Assembly (NCBI GenBank): GCA_947044405.1
Contig: CAMRHE010000329.1
Span: 1,052,501-1,116,500, forward strand
Length of the DNA: 64,000 nucleotides
DNA from: Leptodactylus fallax
Taxonomy: Eukaryota; Chordata; Amphibia; Anura; Leptodactylidae
Direction: 5' to 3'
Of the stretch, positions 41,801-54,124 are shown piece by piece. The position numbers and the translations under genes were made by a program. The notes beneath the pieces are model-generated. The model was not told where the DNA came from, made no database searches, and saw nothing but the letters and a program-made list of their open reading frames with translations. The stretch's first letter is position 1, and each line of letters starts with the position of its first letter.

Positions 41801-44800
41801 TCTCCTCTATCTCTATATAGATGTCACTAGTGCAGGGATCCTCTCCTCTATCTCTATATAGATGTCACTAGTGCAGGGATCCTCTCCTCTATCTCTATAT
41901 AGATGTCACTAGTGCGGGGATCCTCTCCTCTATATAGATGTCACTAGTGCAGGGATCCTCTCCTCTATCTCTATATAGATGTCACTAGTGCAGGGATCCT
42001 CTCCTCTCCTCTATATAGATATCACTAGTGCAGGGATCCTCTCCTCTATCTCTATATAGATGTCACTAGTGCAGGGATCCTCTCCTCTCCTCTATATAGA
42101 TGTCACTAGTGCAGGGATCCTCTCCTCTATCTCTATATAGATGTCACTAGTGCAGGGATCCTCTCCCCCTCCTCTATATAGATGTCACTAGTGCAGGGAT
42201 CCTCTCCTCTATCTCTATATAGATGTCACTAGTGCGGGGATCCTCTCCTCTATATAGATGTCACTAGTGCAGGGATCCTCTCCTCTCCTCTATATAGATG
42301 TCACTAGTGCAGGGATCCTCTCCTCTCCTCTATATAGATGTCACTAGTGCAGTGATCCTCTCCTCTCCTCTATATAGATGTCACTAGTGCAGGGATCCTC
42401 TCCTCTATCTCTATATAGATGTCACTAGTGCAGGGATCTTCTCCTCTATATAGATGTCACTAGTGCAGGGATCCTCTCCTCTATCTCTATATAGATGTCA
42501 CTAGTGCAGGGATCCTCTCCTCTATCTCTATATAGATGTCACTAGTGCAGGGATCTTCTCCTCCAGGCCACACTTCATCATCTCATTCTCTTGTTCCCTT
42601 TCCTCCTGGTTACCTCCTGTCTATTTACCATTCTCATTGCTCCTCCTACATGACTATTGGTAATCGGTTACCATGATACATAACTCATCATATTGGGTCA
42701 GATCTTCACATTTCCTGCTGTTCTTCTCCATCACTTGGAAGGTCTGGACGCTCTTATACAGGACACTGGATCCTTCCTATATAGATGTCACTAGTGCAGG
42801 GATCCTCTCCTCTATATAGATGTCAGTAGTGCAGGGATCCTCTCCTCTATCTCTATATAGATGTCACTAGTGCAGTGATCCTCTCCTCTCCTCTATATAG
42901 ATGTCACTAGTGCAGAGATCCTCTCCTCTATCTCTATATAGATGTCACTAGTGCAGGGATCCTCTCCTCTATGTAGATGTCACTAGTGCAGGGATCCTCT
43001 CCTCTATCTCTATATAGATGTCACTAGTGCAGGGATCCTCTCCTCTATCTCTATATAGATGTCACTAGTGCAGGGATCCTCTCCTCTATCTCTATATAGA
43101 TGTCACTAGTGCAGGGATCCTCTCCTCTATATAGATGTCACTAGTGCAGGGATCCTCTCCTCTATCTCTATATAGATGTCACTAGTGCAGGGATCCTCTC
43201 CTCTATATAGATGTCACTAGTGCAGGGATCCTCTCCTCTATCTCTATATAGATGTCACTAGTGCAGGGATCCTCTCCTCTATCTCTATATAGATGTCACT
43301 AGTGCAGGGATCCTCTCCTCTATATAAATGTCACTAGTGCAGGGATCCTCTCCTCTATATAGATGTCACTAGTGCAGGGATCCTCTCCTCTCCTCTATAT
43401 AGATGTCACTAGTGCAGTGATCCTCTCCTCTATCTCTATATAGATGTCACTAGTGCAGTGATCCTCTCCTCTATCTCTATATAGATGTCACTAGTGCAGG
43501 GATCCTCTCCTCTCCTCTACATAGATGTCACTAGTGCAGTGATCCTCTCCTCTATCTCTATATAGATGTCACTAGTGCAGGGATCTTCTCCTCTAACTCT
43601 ATATAGAGGTCACTAGTGCAGTGATCCTCTCCTCTATCTCTATATAGATGTCACTAGTGCAGGGATCCTCTCCTCTATCTCTATATAGATGTCACTAGTG
43701 CAGGGATCCTCTCCTCTATCTCTATATAGATGTCACTAGTGCAGGGATCCTCTCCTCTATCTCTATATAGATGTCACTAGTGCAGGGATCCTCTCCTCTA
43801 TCTCTATATAGATATCACTAGTGCAGGGATCCTCTCCTCTATCTCTATATAGATGTCCCTAGTGCAGTGATCCCCTCCTCTATCTCTATATAGATGTCAC
43901 TAGTGCAGTGATCCTCTCCTCTCCTCTATATAGATGTCACTAGTGCAGGGATCCTCTCCTCTCCTCTATATAGATGTCACTAGTGCAGGGATCCTCTCCT
44001 CTATCTCTATATAGATGTCACTAGTGCATGGATCCTCTCCTCTATCTCTATATAGATGTCACTAGTGCAGGGATCCTCTCTATCTCTATATAGATGTCAC
44101 TAGTGCAGGGATCCTCTCCTCTATCTCTATATAGATGTCACTAGTGCAGGGATCCTCTCCTCTATCTCTATATAGATGTCACTAGTGCAGTGATCCTCTC
44201 CTCTATCTCTATATAGATGTCACTAGTGCAGTGATCCTCTCCTCTATCTCTATATAGATGTCACTAGTGCAGGGATCTTCTCCTCTATCTCTATATAGAT
44301 ATCACTAGTGCAGGGATCCTCTCCTCTATCTCTATATAGATGTCACTAGTGCAGTGATCCTCTCCTCTATCTCTATATAGATGTCACTAGTGCAGTGATC
44401 CTCTCCTCTCCTCTATATAGATGTCACTAGTGCAGGGATCCTCTCCTCTCCTCTATATAGATGTCACTAGTGCAGGGATCCTCTCCTCTATCTCTATATA
44501 GATGTCACTAGTGCAGGGATCCTCTCCTCTCCTCTATATAGATGTCACTAGTGCAGTGATCCTCTCCTCTATCTCTATATAGATGTCACTAGTGCAGTGA
44601 TCCTCTCCTCTATCTCTATATAGATGTCACTAGTGCAGGGATCCTCTCCTCTATCTCTATATAGATGTCACTAGTGCAGGGATCCTCTCCTCTATCTCTA
44701 TATAGATGTCACTAGTGCAGGGATCCTCTCCTCTATCTCTATATAGATGTGACTAGTGCAGTGATCCTCTCCTCTCCTCTATATAGATGTCACTAGTGCA

Positions 44801-47800
44801 GGGATCCTCTCCTCTATCTCTATATAGATGTCACTAGTGCAGGGATCCTCTCCTCTATCTCTATATAGATGTCACTAGTGCAGGGATCCTCTCCTCTATA
44901 TAGATGTCACTAGTGCAGGGATCCTCTCCTCTCCTCTATATAGATATCACTAGTGCAAGGATCCTCTCCTCTATCTCTATATAGATGTCACTAGTGCAGT
45001 GATCCTCTTCTCTATCTCTATATAGATGTCACTAGTGCAGTGATCCTCTCCTCTATCTCTATATAGATGTCACTAGTGCAGGGATCCTCTTCTCTATCTC
45101 TATATAGATGTCACTAGTGCAGGGATCCTCTCCTCTATATAGATGTCACTAGTGCAGGGATCCTCTCCTCTCCTCTATATAGATGTCACTAGTGCAGGGA
45201 TCCTCTATCTCTATATAGATGTCACTAGTGCAGGGATCCTCTTCTCTATCTCTATATAGATGTCACTAGTGCAGTGATCCTCTCCTCTATCTCTATATAG
45301 ATGTCACTAGAGCAGGGATCCTCTCCTCTCCTCTATATAGATGTCACTAGTGCAGGGATCCTCTCCTCTCCTCTATATAGATGTCACTAGTGCAGTGATC
45401 CTCTCCTCTCCTCTATATAGATGTCACTAGTGCAGTGATCCTCTCCTCTCCTCTATATAGATGTCACTAGTGCAGGGATCCTTTTCTCTATCTCTATATA
45501 GATGTCACTAGTGCAGTGATCCTCTCCTCTATCTCTATATAGATGTCACTAGTGCAGGGATCCTCTCCTCTATCTCTATATAGATGTCACTAGTGCAGGG
45601 ATCCTCTCCTCTATATAGATGTCACTAGTGCAGGGATCCTCTCCTCTCCTCTATATAGATGTCACTAGTGCAGGGATCCTCTCCTCTATCTCTATATAGA
45701 TGTCACTAGTGCAGGGATCATCTCCTCTATCTCTATATAGATGTCACTAGTGCAGTGATCCTCTCCTATGTCTCTATATAGATGTCACTAGTGCAGTGAT
45801 CCTCCCCTCTCCTCTATATAGATGTCACTAGTGCAGTGATCCTCTCGTCTCCTCTATATAGCTGTCACTAGTGCAGGGATCCTCTCCTCTATCTCTATAT
45901 AGATGTCACTGGTGCAGGGATCCTCTCCTCTATCTCTATATAGATGTCACTAGTGCAGGGATCCTCTCCTCTATCTCTATATAGATGTCACTAGTGCAGG
46001 GATCCTCTCCTCTATCTCTATATAGATGTCACTAGTGCAGTGATCCTCTCCTCTATCTCTATATAGATGTCACTAGTGCAGTGATCCTCTCCTCTCCTCT
46101 ATATAGATGTCACTAGTGCAGGGATCCTCTCCTCTATCTCTATATAGATGTCACTAGTGCAGGGATCCTCTCCTCTATCTCTATATAGATGTCACTAGTG
46201 CAGTGATCCTCTCCTCTATCTCTATATAGATATCACTAGTGCAGGGATCCTCTCCTCTATCTCTATATAGATGTCACTAGTGCAGTGATCCTCTCCTCTC
46301 CTCTATATAGATGTCACTAGTGCAGGGATCCTCTCCTCTATCTCTATATAGATGTCACTAGTGCAGGGATCCTCTCCTCTATGTAGATGTCACTAGTGCA
46401 GGGATCCTCTCCTCTATCTCTATATAGATGTCACTAGTGCAGGGATCCTCTCCTCTATCTCTATATAGATGTCACTAGTGCAGGGATCCTCTCCTCTATA
46501 TAGATGTCACTAGTGCAGGGATCCTCTCCTCTATATAGATGTCACTAGTGCAGGGATCCTCTCCTCTATCTCTATATAGATGTCACTAGTGCAGGGATCC
46601 TCTCCTCTATCTCTATATAGATGTCACTAGTGCAGGGATCCTCTCCTCTATCTCTATATAGATGTCACTAGTGCGGGGATCCTCTCCTCTATATAGATGT
46701 CACTAGTGCAGGGATCCTCTCCTCTATCTCTATATAGATGTCACTAGTGCAGGGATCCTCTCCTCTCCTCTATATAGATATCACTAGTGCAGGGATCCTC
46801 TCCTCTATCTCTATATAGATGTCACTAGTGCAGGGATCCTCTCCTCTCCTCTATATAGATGTCACTAGTGCAGGGATCCTCTCCTCTATCTCTATATAGA
46901 TGTCACTAGTGCAGGGATCCTCTCCCCTCCTCTATATAGATGTCACTAGTGCAGGGATCCTCTCCTCTATCTCTATATAGATGTCACTAGTGCGGGGATC
47001 CTCTCCTCTATATAGATGTCACTAGTGCAGGGATCCTCTCCTCTCCTCTATATAGATGTCACTAGTGCAGGGATCCTCTCCTCTCCTCTATATAGATGTC
47101 ACTAGTGCAGTGATCCTCTCCTCTCCTCTATATAGATGTCACTAGTGCAGGGATCCTCTCCTCTATCTCTATATAGATGTCACTAGTGCAGGGATCTTCT
47201 CCTCTATATAGATGTCACTAGTGCAGGGATCCTCTCCTCTATCTCTATATAGATGTCACTAGTGCAGGGATCCTCTCCTCTATCTCTATATAGATGTCAC
47301 TAGTGCAGGGATCTTCTCCTCCAGGCCACACTTCATCATCTCATTCTCTTGTTCCCTTTCCTCCTGGTTACCTCCTGTCTATTTACCATTCTCATTGCTC
47401 CTCCTACATGACTATTGGTAATCGGTTACCATGATACATAACTCATCATATTGGGTCAGATATTCACATTTCCTGCTGTTCTTCTCCATCACTTGGAAGG
47501 TCTGGACGCTCTTATACAGGACACTGGATCCTTCCTATATAGATGTCACTAGTGCAGGGATCCTCTCCTCTATATAGATGTCAGTAGTGCAGGGATCCTC
47601 TCCTCTATCTCTATATAGATGTCACTAGTGCAGTGATCCTCTCCTCTCCTCTATATAGATGTCACTAGTGCAGAGATCCTCTCCTCTATCTCTATATAGA
47701 TGTCACTAGTGCAGGGATCCTCTCCTCTATGTAGATGTCACTAGTGCAGGGATCCTCTCCTCTATCTCTATATAGATGTCACTAGTGCAGGGATCCTCTC

Positions 47801-49590
47801 CTCTATCTCTATATAGATGTCACTAGTGCAGGGATCCTCTCCTCTATCTCTATATAGATGTCACTAGTGCAGGGATCCTCTCCTCTATATAGATGTCACT
47901 AGTGCAGGGATCCTCTCCTCTATCTCTATATAGATGTCACTAGTGCAGGGATCCTCTCCTCTATATAGATGTCACTAGTGCAGGGATCCTCTCCTCTATC
48001 TCTATATAGATGTCACTAGTGCAGGGATCCTCTCCTCTATCTCTATATATGTCACTAGTGCAGGGATCCTCTCCTCTATCTCTATATAGATGTCACTAGT
48101 GCGGGGATCCTCTCCTCTATATAGATGTCACTAGTGCAGGGATCCTCTCCTCTATATAGATGTCACTAGTGCAGGGATCCTCTCCTCTATCTCTATATAG
48201 ATGTCACTAGTGCAGGGATCCTCTCCTCTATCTCTATATAGATGTCACTAGTGCAGTGATCCTCTCCTCTATCTCTATATAGATGTCACTAGTGCAGTGA
48301 TCCTCTCCTCTATCTCTATATAGATGTCACTAGTGCAGGGATCCTCTCCTCTCCTCTATATAGATATCACTAGTGCAGGGATCCTCTCCTCTCCTCTATA
48401 TAGATGTCACTAGTGCAGTGATCCTCTCCTCTATGTAGATGTCACTAGTGCAGGGATCCTCTCCTCTATCTCTATATAGATGTCACTAGTGCAGGGATCC
48501 TCTCCTCTCCTCTATATAGATGTCACTAGTGCAGGGATCCTCTCCTCTATCTCTATATAGATGTCACTAGTGCAGTGATCCTCTCCTCTATCTCTATATA
48601 GATGTCACTAGTGCAGGGATCCTCTCCTCTATCTCTATATAGATGTCACTAGTGCAGGGATCCTCTCCCCTCCTCTATATAGATGTCACTAGTGCAGGGA
48701 TCCTCTCCTCTATCTCTATATAGATGTCACTAGTGCGGGGATCCTCTCCTCTATATAGATGTCACTAGTGCAGGGATCCTCTCCTCTCCTCTATATAGAT
48801 GTCACTAGTGCAGGGATCCTCTCCTCTCCTCTATATAGATGTCACTAGTGCAGTGATCCTCTCCTCTCCTCTATATAGATGTCACTAGTGTAGGGATCCT
48901 CTCCTCTATCTCTATATAGATGTCACTAGTGCAGGGATCCTCTCATCTGATCTATCTCTATATAGATATCACTAGTGCAGTGATCCTCTCCTCTCCTCTA
49001 TATAGATGTCACTAGTGCAGGGATCTTCTCTATCTCTATATAGATGTCACTAGTGCAGTGATCCTCTCCTCTATCTCTATATAGATGTCACTAGTGCAGG
49101 GATCCTCTTCTCTATCTCTATATAGATGTCACTAGTGCAGGGATCCTCTCCTCTCCTCTATATAGATATCACTAGTGCAGTGTCCTCTCCTCTATCTCTA
49201 TATAGATGTCACTAGTTCAGGGATCTTCTCCTCCAGGCCACACTTCATCATCTCATTCTCTTGTTCCCTTTCCTCCTGGTTACCTCCTGTCTATTTACCA
49301 TTCTCATTGCTCCTCCTACATGACTATTGGTGATCGGTTACCATGATACATAACTCATCATATTGGGTCAGATCTTCACATTTCCTGCTGTTCTTCTCCA
49401 TCACTTGGAAGGTCTGGACGCTCTTATACAGGACACTGGATCCTTCCTATCACTTCCTATTATAGATTAGGTAAATGCCCCAATAAATCCCATAGAAATA
49501 TAATAAGGTCACCTCTCCGGTCAGCAGGTAGATGATCTCCAAAGTGAAGTCTAATAATCTTCGGCTGATCTCATTCCTGTCCTTGTCCAT
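30957..49590 (-). CDS. KZNF-C: KRAB-like C2H2 zinc-finger protein with a 14.2 kb satellite-filled intron
   Basis: Minus-strand coding exons are 49513-49590, 35108-35284, 34906-35029, 34758-34822, 34548-34650 and 30957-32644. All junctions are GT-AG and the joined frame is 744 codons. Exon 1 encodes the same 26 residues as in KZNF-B. Exon 2 has 59 codons. The KRAB A-like exon differs from the other genes by one residue, MEDQQPL for MEDHQPL. Intron 1 (35285-49512) holds a Tc1 and the 12 kb satellite, whereas the matching intron of KZNF-B is 156 bp. A non-coding first exon probably ends at the donor near 50197. Nothing in the coding sequence is broken. Whether transcription crosses the array is unknown. 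Confidence 0.84.
32690..32825. repeat. AAGGGAACCTGTCAGC repeat in KZNF-C intron 5
   Basis: Counterpart of the repeat at 17345 in KZNF-B, in the same orientation and at the same distance from the finger exon. Confidence 0.55.
33178..33552. repeat. Minisatellite, about 31-34 bp period
   Basis: About eleven units of CTCCACAGTGGCCCC followed by CACACAGTATTATATG, with GTAGTTTATG-type variants in the middle. It lies in intron 5 of KZNF-C. The frames on both strands here are translations of the repeat. Confidence 0.9.
33553..34260. repeat. MITE-like DNA in KZNF-C intron 5
   Basis: 33560-33610 contains the inverted pair GCTACTTACCTG and CAGGTAAGTAGC. 33830-34245 has complementary text in its two halves (AACATCAGTTAGTGTCAG against CTGTTAGTGTCC-type arms). 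It is probably an old foldback element with unclear ends. Confidence 0.35.
35795..35832. repeat. (GA)n microsatellite
   Basis: Nineteen GA units inside the 5' non-coding part of Tc1-like transposon 4. Confidence 0.95.
36017..37085 (+). pseudogene. Tc1 transposase fragments
   Basis: It starts [20 protein letters not shown] and is open through the first helix-turn-helix unit. A deletion then joins it to VLWRGPAV and [11 protein letters not shown] with stops. After the insert the C-terminal third reads [14 protein letters not shown] and [11 protein letters not shown]. The second Asp and Glu are preserved. Much of the middle is missing and the frame is broken. Confidence 0.8.
42561..42780. repeat. 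Captured intron block, copy 1
   Basis: 220 bp starting CTCCAGGCCACACTTCATC and ending GATCCTTCCTAT, then satellite resumes. It is nearly identical to 47319-47538 and 49231-49450. The third copy continues directly into the exon 1-proximal intron, so that one is the original location. Confidence 0.95.
47319..47538. repeat. Captured intron block, copy 2
   Basis: It differs from copy 1 by about one base (GATATTCAC for GATCTTCAC). It lies exactly 4758 bp after copy 1 and is followed by the same satellite variants. Confidence 0.95.
49231..49450. repeat. Source copy of the 220 bp block
   Basis: It adjoins CACTTCCTATTATAG and the exon 1 donor region. Its last part (CTTATACAGGACACTGG) also occurs in KZNF-B intron 1 near 20650, showing it is ordinary gene-family intron. 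Confidence 0.9.
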
Positions 49591-49719
49591 CCTTGGTGGG
49601 TCGTTGAGGAGAAGGAGAGTTCTGGTTGGATGAACTGGAGGATCCAGCACTGCAGGCGGCCATAGAAAAACAGGAGAGGCTCTGAATACTGCAGGGATGT
49701 GAGTTCTGAGATACTGCGG

Positions 49720-50112
49720 GTATATACAGTGCTGTGTGTATACATAGTATATAATTATATAGTACAGTGCTGTGTGTATACATAGTATATAATTATATAG
49801 TACAGTGCTGTGTGTATACATAGTATATAGTTACATAGTACAGTGCTGTGTATATATAGTATATAGTTATATAGTACAGTGCTGTGTGTATACATAGTAT
49901 ATAGTTCTATAGTACAGTGCTGTGTGTATACATAGTATATAGTTCTATAGTACAGTGCTGTGTGTATACATAGTATATAGTTCTATAGTACAGTGCTGTG
50001 TGTATACATAGTATATAGTACAGTGCTGTGTGTATACATAGTATATAGTACAGTGCTGTGTGTATACATAGTATATAGTTCTATAGTACAGTGCTGTGTA
50101 TATATAACTAGT
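49720..50112. repeat. Minisatellite, 38 and 30 bp units
   Basis: About ten units of TACAGTGCTGTGTGTATACA plus TAGTATATAGTTCTATAG, some lacking the last part. It is followed by a GT/TA microsatellite to about 50168. It sits between the KZNF-C first coding exon and its putative non-coding exon. Confidence 0.9.
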
Positions 50113-50119
50113 GTATATA

Positions 50120-50162
<43 letters not shown>

Positions 50163-50167
<5 letters not shown>

Positions 50168-50325
50168 GTATAATACTGTGTATACGTCTCTCTTACCTGC
50201 TCAGGTCAGTCACTCAAGAAAGAAAGAAATTCCTGAAACTTCTCCCCCAGCACAGCCTGGAGCCTGACTCCTCCCAAACGTGGCTGATCACATGACTGTG
50301 ACATCATCAAAGGTCCTTTAACCCC
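50163..50325 (-). promoter_or_regulatory. Likely promoter and non-coding first exon of KZNF-C
   Basis: Conserved with 21801-21960, including GATCACATGACTGTGACATC. The minus-strand donor follows CTGAGCAG at about 50197. KZNF-D starts on the other strand 2 kb away, so this could serve one side of a divergent pair. Confidence 0.5.
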
Positions 50326-50760
50326 CTCTGATCTGGTATCTAGTGATGACATTATCTTATCCTGTACTCTCAGGTATGTGGCTACTTAAAGACTTGGGAT
50401 TCCCCTGTAGTCTCCTTGTTTTCAGGTCCTCTCCACCGGTCACGTGACCATCGGTTCTGTGGATTCATTATTATTCATAGTTCGGTGACATCACCTCAGT
50501 GCAGTGAGTAGTAATGAGGAACTGTCTCGGAGATCTCTCCGTCTTTTTACTCTATTTAGTATTTCTGTAGGTATGAGCCGAGGCTTGACCTCAACCAATG
50601 TCACCGACTGTCTGAGCCACAGCCTTGATTGGTCTCTATAGGTGGATTATTCTTATATCAACGTAGTGACATATAGAGATATTTCTATTTATATATTATA
50701 CATCTGCAGGGTAAGGAAACTACTATTGACGCTTGGTATGAGAAAAGTCTATCATAGAAA
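50326..50760. other. Intergenic DNA between divergent KZNF-C and KZNF-D
   Basis: It contains GGTCACGTGACC near 50438, a palindromic E-box, and GGTGACATCACC near 50485, a CRE-like palindrome. Both would suit a promoter. No coding region is seen. Confidence 0.4.
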
Positions 50761-50764
50761 CTAA

Positions 50765-50838
50765 TAGAGCATTTGGCTGAGCAAGTAGGGTGACCGTCCT
50801 GCATGGCTTACTTCTTGGGTTCAAACCCTGGTGCATAC
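50765..50838 (+). other. tRNA-derived remnant or SINE head
   Basis: TTGGCTGAGCAAGTAGG resembles a Pol III A box and GGGTTCAAACCC is a perfect B box, at suitable spacing. An AATAAAAAAA tract follows. The acceptor stem does not pair, so it is not a working tRNA gene. Confidence 0.35.
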
Positions 50839-50866
50839 CTAATAAAAAAACGTATAAAAATAAAGC

Positions 50867-51353
50867 TTAAAGGGAGTCTATCATTCCCAAAAACAGTTTT
50901 AAGCTAATGGCATGTTGGAATGGCCTTTAAAAAGGCCATTCTTCTCCTACCTTTCCTTGTTTTCTTCTCCAAGCCAATTCCAAGATAATTTGTTTCTTCA
51001 TGTATGTAAATGAGCCACCGGGGCGTACCTTCTCTTCGGCGAGCACCCATCGCGTCATCTCTTCTCACTGCCTCTTCGGCCGTAGCGGTGACTCCCGTCT
51101 TGGTCTTCTTTCTTCTTACTTCTCGCTCTCAGAGAATTCTCGCGACTGCGCATGCACAATTGGCTCTGCCACACTCTTGTGACAGACCACCGGAAAATGG
51201 CGGCCGATTGCACATGCACAGTCGCGAAAATTCGCTGAGAGCGAGAAGTAAGAAGAAAGAAGGCCAAGACGGGAGTCACCGCTACAGCCGAAGGGGCGGT
51301 GAGAAGCGATGACGCGATGGGTGCTCGCTGAAGAGAAGGTACGCCCAGGGTGC
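50867..51353. mobile_element. AGGGAGTCTAT TTAA MITE with long internal palindrome
   Basis: It starts TTAAAGGGAGTCTATCATTC. The central part (about 51050-51310) is a near-perfect inverted repeat. Both strands therefore encode the same Arg/Lys-rich peptide, which is an artefact of symmetry. The right terminus is missing. Copies are at 19480 and 23055. Confidence 0.65.
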
Positions 51354-52353
51354 TAAATGGTCACTAAATGGTGTAAACAAAAATTTTGCAATTGTTTATT
51401 GTATTTAACCAGTTACAATATTGGGGCCTAATATTATTATATGGGGTCTGCCTATATGTAGCTGTGCCCTGTTATAAAGGCCACACCCCTTACCAAGGCC
51501 TCTCCCACTTTTACTGCCCTGTGAAGGGCTCTTCCAGGTGACGCCTCTGATGTCAGGATCACTACCACACGTGGATCATTAACCCTTTTAGGACTGCATG
51601 ATTTTTCTAGCTAATAATGAAGCTTTTTTTATTGTTTCCATCAACAAAGCTGTATGAGGCTTGTTTTTTGCAGGATGAGTTGTATTTTTCAATGGCGCTG
51701 TTGTGGTGTCTATATAATGTATCAGTTACACCGCACCCATAGTATAACACAACTTTATATAAATGAGTAGTACTGGTGAATATAAGGAATGCTGTAATAT
51801 ATTTTCTCTTATATATCTATCTATACAAAATGCTTCTTTCTCCAGTTATCAGACTGCTCTCCTCCCTCCTGTCTCTTATCACTAATAGGCCCTGTATCAG
51901 AGAATCATTAGTAAATATATGGATATCTTACAACTACAGGAGTCAGTATTGGCGCATGCGCATTGTGTCCATGGTAGAGGAGGACAGTACGCCTCATATC
52001 ACTGTGTATACCCTGCAGATCGGGTGTATTCAAATTCATTTACTGAAGATTGGGGGTTCGGAAGTATTTCATATACACAGATTTGGTTATACAAGCGAGA
52101 TGTTAGTTGTATATTACAGTTGTCACTTGCGGGTGACAGTGCAGGCCCAGCTTAAGTACATGTGGCATCACTGTAATATAAGTATCCATGGTAGTGTGGG
52201 AGGTTAGTGCAACTACCATGTACAGGTGTGTTGTGATATTGGATGGAGTTAAACTATTCACTATGATATCTCTGATCATGACTGCCCCTTATATACTCAC
52301 CTCACCCTTTTTGGCTTCTATATAAGAGAATTTTCCTGATTGACCCACAAAGG
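51354..52353. other. 5' flank of KZNF-D
   Basis: 51786-51930 is near-identical to 1-150 upstream of KZNF-A, so the duplication includes this flank. 51354-51780 holds nothing recognised. ORFs near 51776-52207 have no domain and differ from the KZNF-A flank, so they are not supported. Confidence 0.5.
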
Positions 52354-53300
52354 ATGGAAAGAAAAAGGAACAAGATGGCGGAGAGTATAGTAAATTTCAC
52401 CCTAGAGATCATCTACCAGCTTACTGGAGAGGTGAGAGATTCTGATGATGTCACATTACATCATTCTTATCTATAGTAATAACAGATGATATGACCGGAG
52501 AGGTGATGGACTCTGGACATGTATGTAGTAATATTTATTAATGTGTCTCCCCATAACCAGGATTACACTGTGGTGAAGAAGACCTCTAGTGGGCGCTGTC
52601 AGGCTCCTGTGTATGAAGGATATGGTGGAACCCTGAGCCCAATCCCAGGGCCTCCACCTCACCCCCTGATACAGGAGGAGATCAATGGACAGAAGATCCT
52701 AGAACTCACCAACAAGATGCTGGAGCTGCTGACTGGAGAGGTGACACTGCTGGGAATGCTGGGACATTATACAGTAACTGGAGGGCTCTGGGTGATGACT
52801 GTATCATTGTGTTGTCAGGTTCCTATAAGGTGTCAGGATGTCGCTGTCTATTTCTCCATGGAGGAGTGGGAGTATTTAGAAGGACACAAGGATCTGTACA
52901 AGGAGGTCATGATGGAGGACCACCAGCCCCTCACATCACCAGGTAATAGACATGACTATATACACATGGACTTCCATTATTTGTATGTACAGAATGAATT
53001 CAGTCCCTGTCTGTGTTTCCTACAGGTAGATCCAGTAAGAGGACAACACCGGAGAGATGTCCCAGTCCTCTTCTTCCACAGGATGATCAGGTAGATGGAG
53101 ATATTCCCTATGATGTGTAGACGGGCGGTGAAGTCCTTGTGGTCAGTCTTGGGTTATCCAGCAGTATTAGATGTTACTTACAATATTTCTTTCACAGCTT
53201 CTGACTCAGGATAAAGATGTGAAGAATATTAATACTACAGAGCCCTCTGCGAGTGGTGATGAGGAGTGTGAGGAGGACATTCCTACAGGGAACCGCCCAG

Positions 53301-54120
53301 GTGAGGAGTCACCACTGAATATACCACAGAACAGTCACAGATTCTCCTCATTCACGTACTATAAAAATTTTGTGTTGGACTTTATCGTTATGCGTTTTGT
53401 TATTTTTTTTCAGCTGCATAGTAAATCAAAATGGGTGATATGATCCAGTTATAGGTGACAACACACACTGACCAAGCCGTGACCTAGAGAGGCCTCTCTG
53501 CTTATTACACATGCTGCAGTACTTTTGGAAGTGAGGCACTTAAAACATAGAAATCATCCGCATAAAGGTGGTAAACCTGCTCCAGCATTAGGTGTTCCAA
53601 ATCCCACACTACTTTTCCACTAAAGTTCAAGGATTCAGTTGTGGAGTACACGACAAGAAGGAGCAGGTCTGTAAAAATAAGCAGCTCCACCCTGATCAAT
53701 CAGGCAAGGCTAGGAGATAACCAAATCCAAATTTAGTTGCATTTAGGTGAATTTAGCGCACTTTCAGCTTTCTAGAGGTATATAATACCGCCAGACTGCG
53801 AGGACATGAAAGGTCCATCTTTAACCTGATGAATCAATGTTTTTGGTAGAAGTGATATTTCTACATAGCAAATAATTTACTTGTAAGTGTAATATAGTAG
53901 TAAAAAAAAAAAACACAATATGGACATGCATGAAGCTCAAAAAATCATTCATTGAAAGGGGCTTGTTCTGAGTAATAGCAGTGACACTGCTACATTGGTG
54001 AAGTCATTCGTGCTGTGAAATAACTGGGGTCAATTTTGGTCCTTATTTAAGGTAGGAGGGTGGCAAATGTTGCCCTTGTTGGTTATAGTGCATTTTACCC
54101 AGCGAGTACTGTGAAGTCAC
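53301..54120. other. KZNF-D intron 5, first part
   Basis: Intronic DNA without recognised repeats. It shares its first 60 bases with the same intron of KZNF-B. Confidence 0.4.
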
Positions 54121-54124
54121 CAGG

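Larger units (their letters stand above)
37128..49230. repeat. 12.1 kb satellite array, 35/40/41 bp monomers
   Basis: About 300 head-to-tail monomers. Each has GTCACTAGTGCAG(G/T)GATCC, then a CTCTCCTCTAT tract, then CTATATAGAT. Length variants (35, 40, 41 bp) come from gain or loss of CTCTCC or CTATCT. The array lies wholly in KZNF-C intron 1. Two 220 bp non-satellite blocks interrupt it (42561-42780 and 47319-47538). Rare variants recur at a fixed offset of 4907 bp, later 4869 and 4758 bp, for example GTCCCTAGTG at 38948 and 43855. This shows large block duplication. No ORF of note exists in it. Confidence 0.97.

Noticed and set aside
37128..49230. CRISPR-like regular repeats
   Set aside because: Monomers are contiguous with no unique spacers, in a vertebrate intron. 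This is a satellite.
53505..53699. YADD motif in a short minus-strand frame
   Set aside because: No other reverse transcriptase motif flanks it, so it may be chance.
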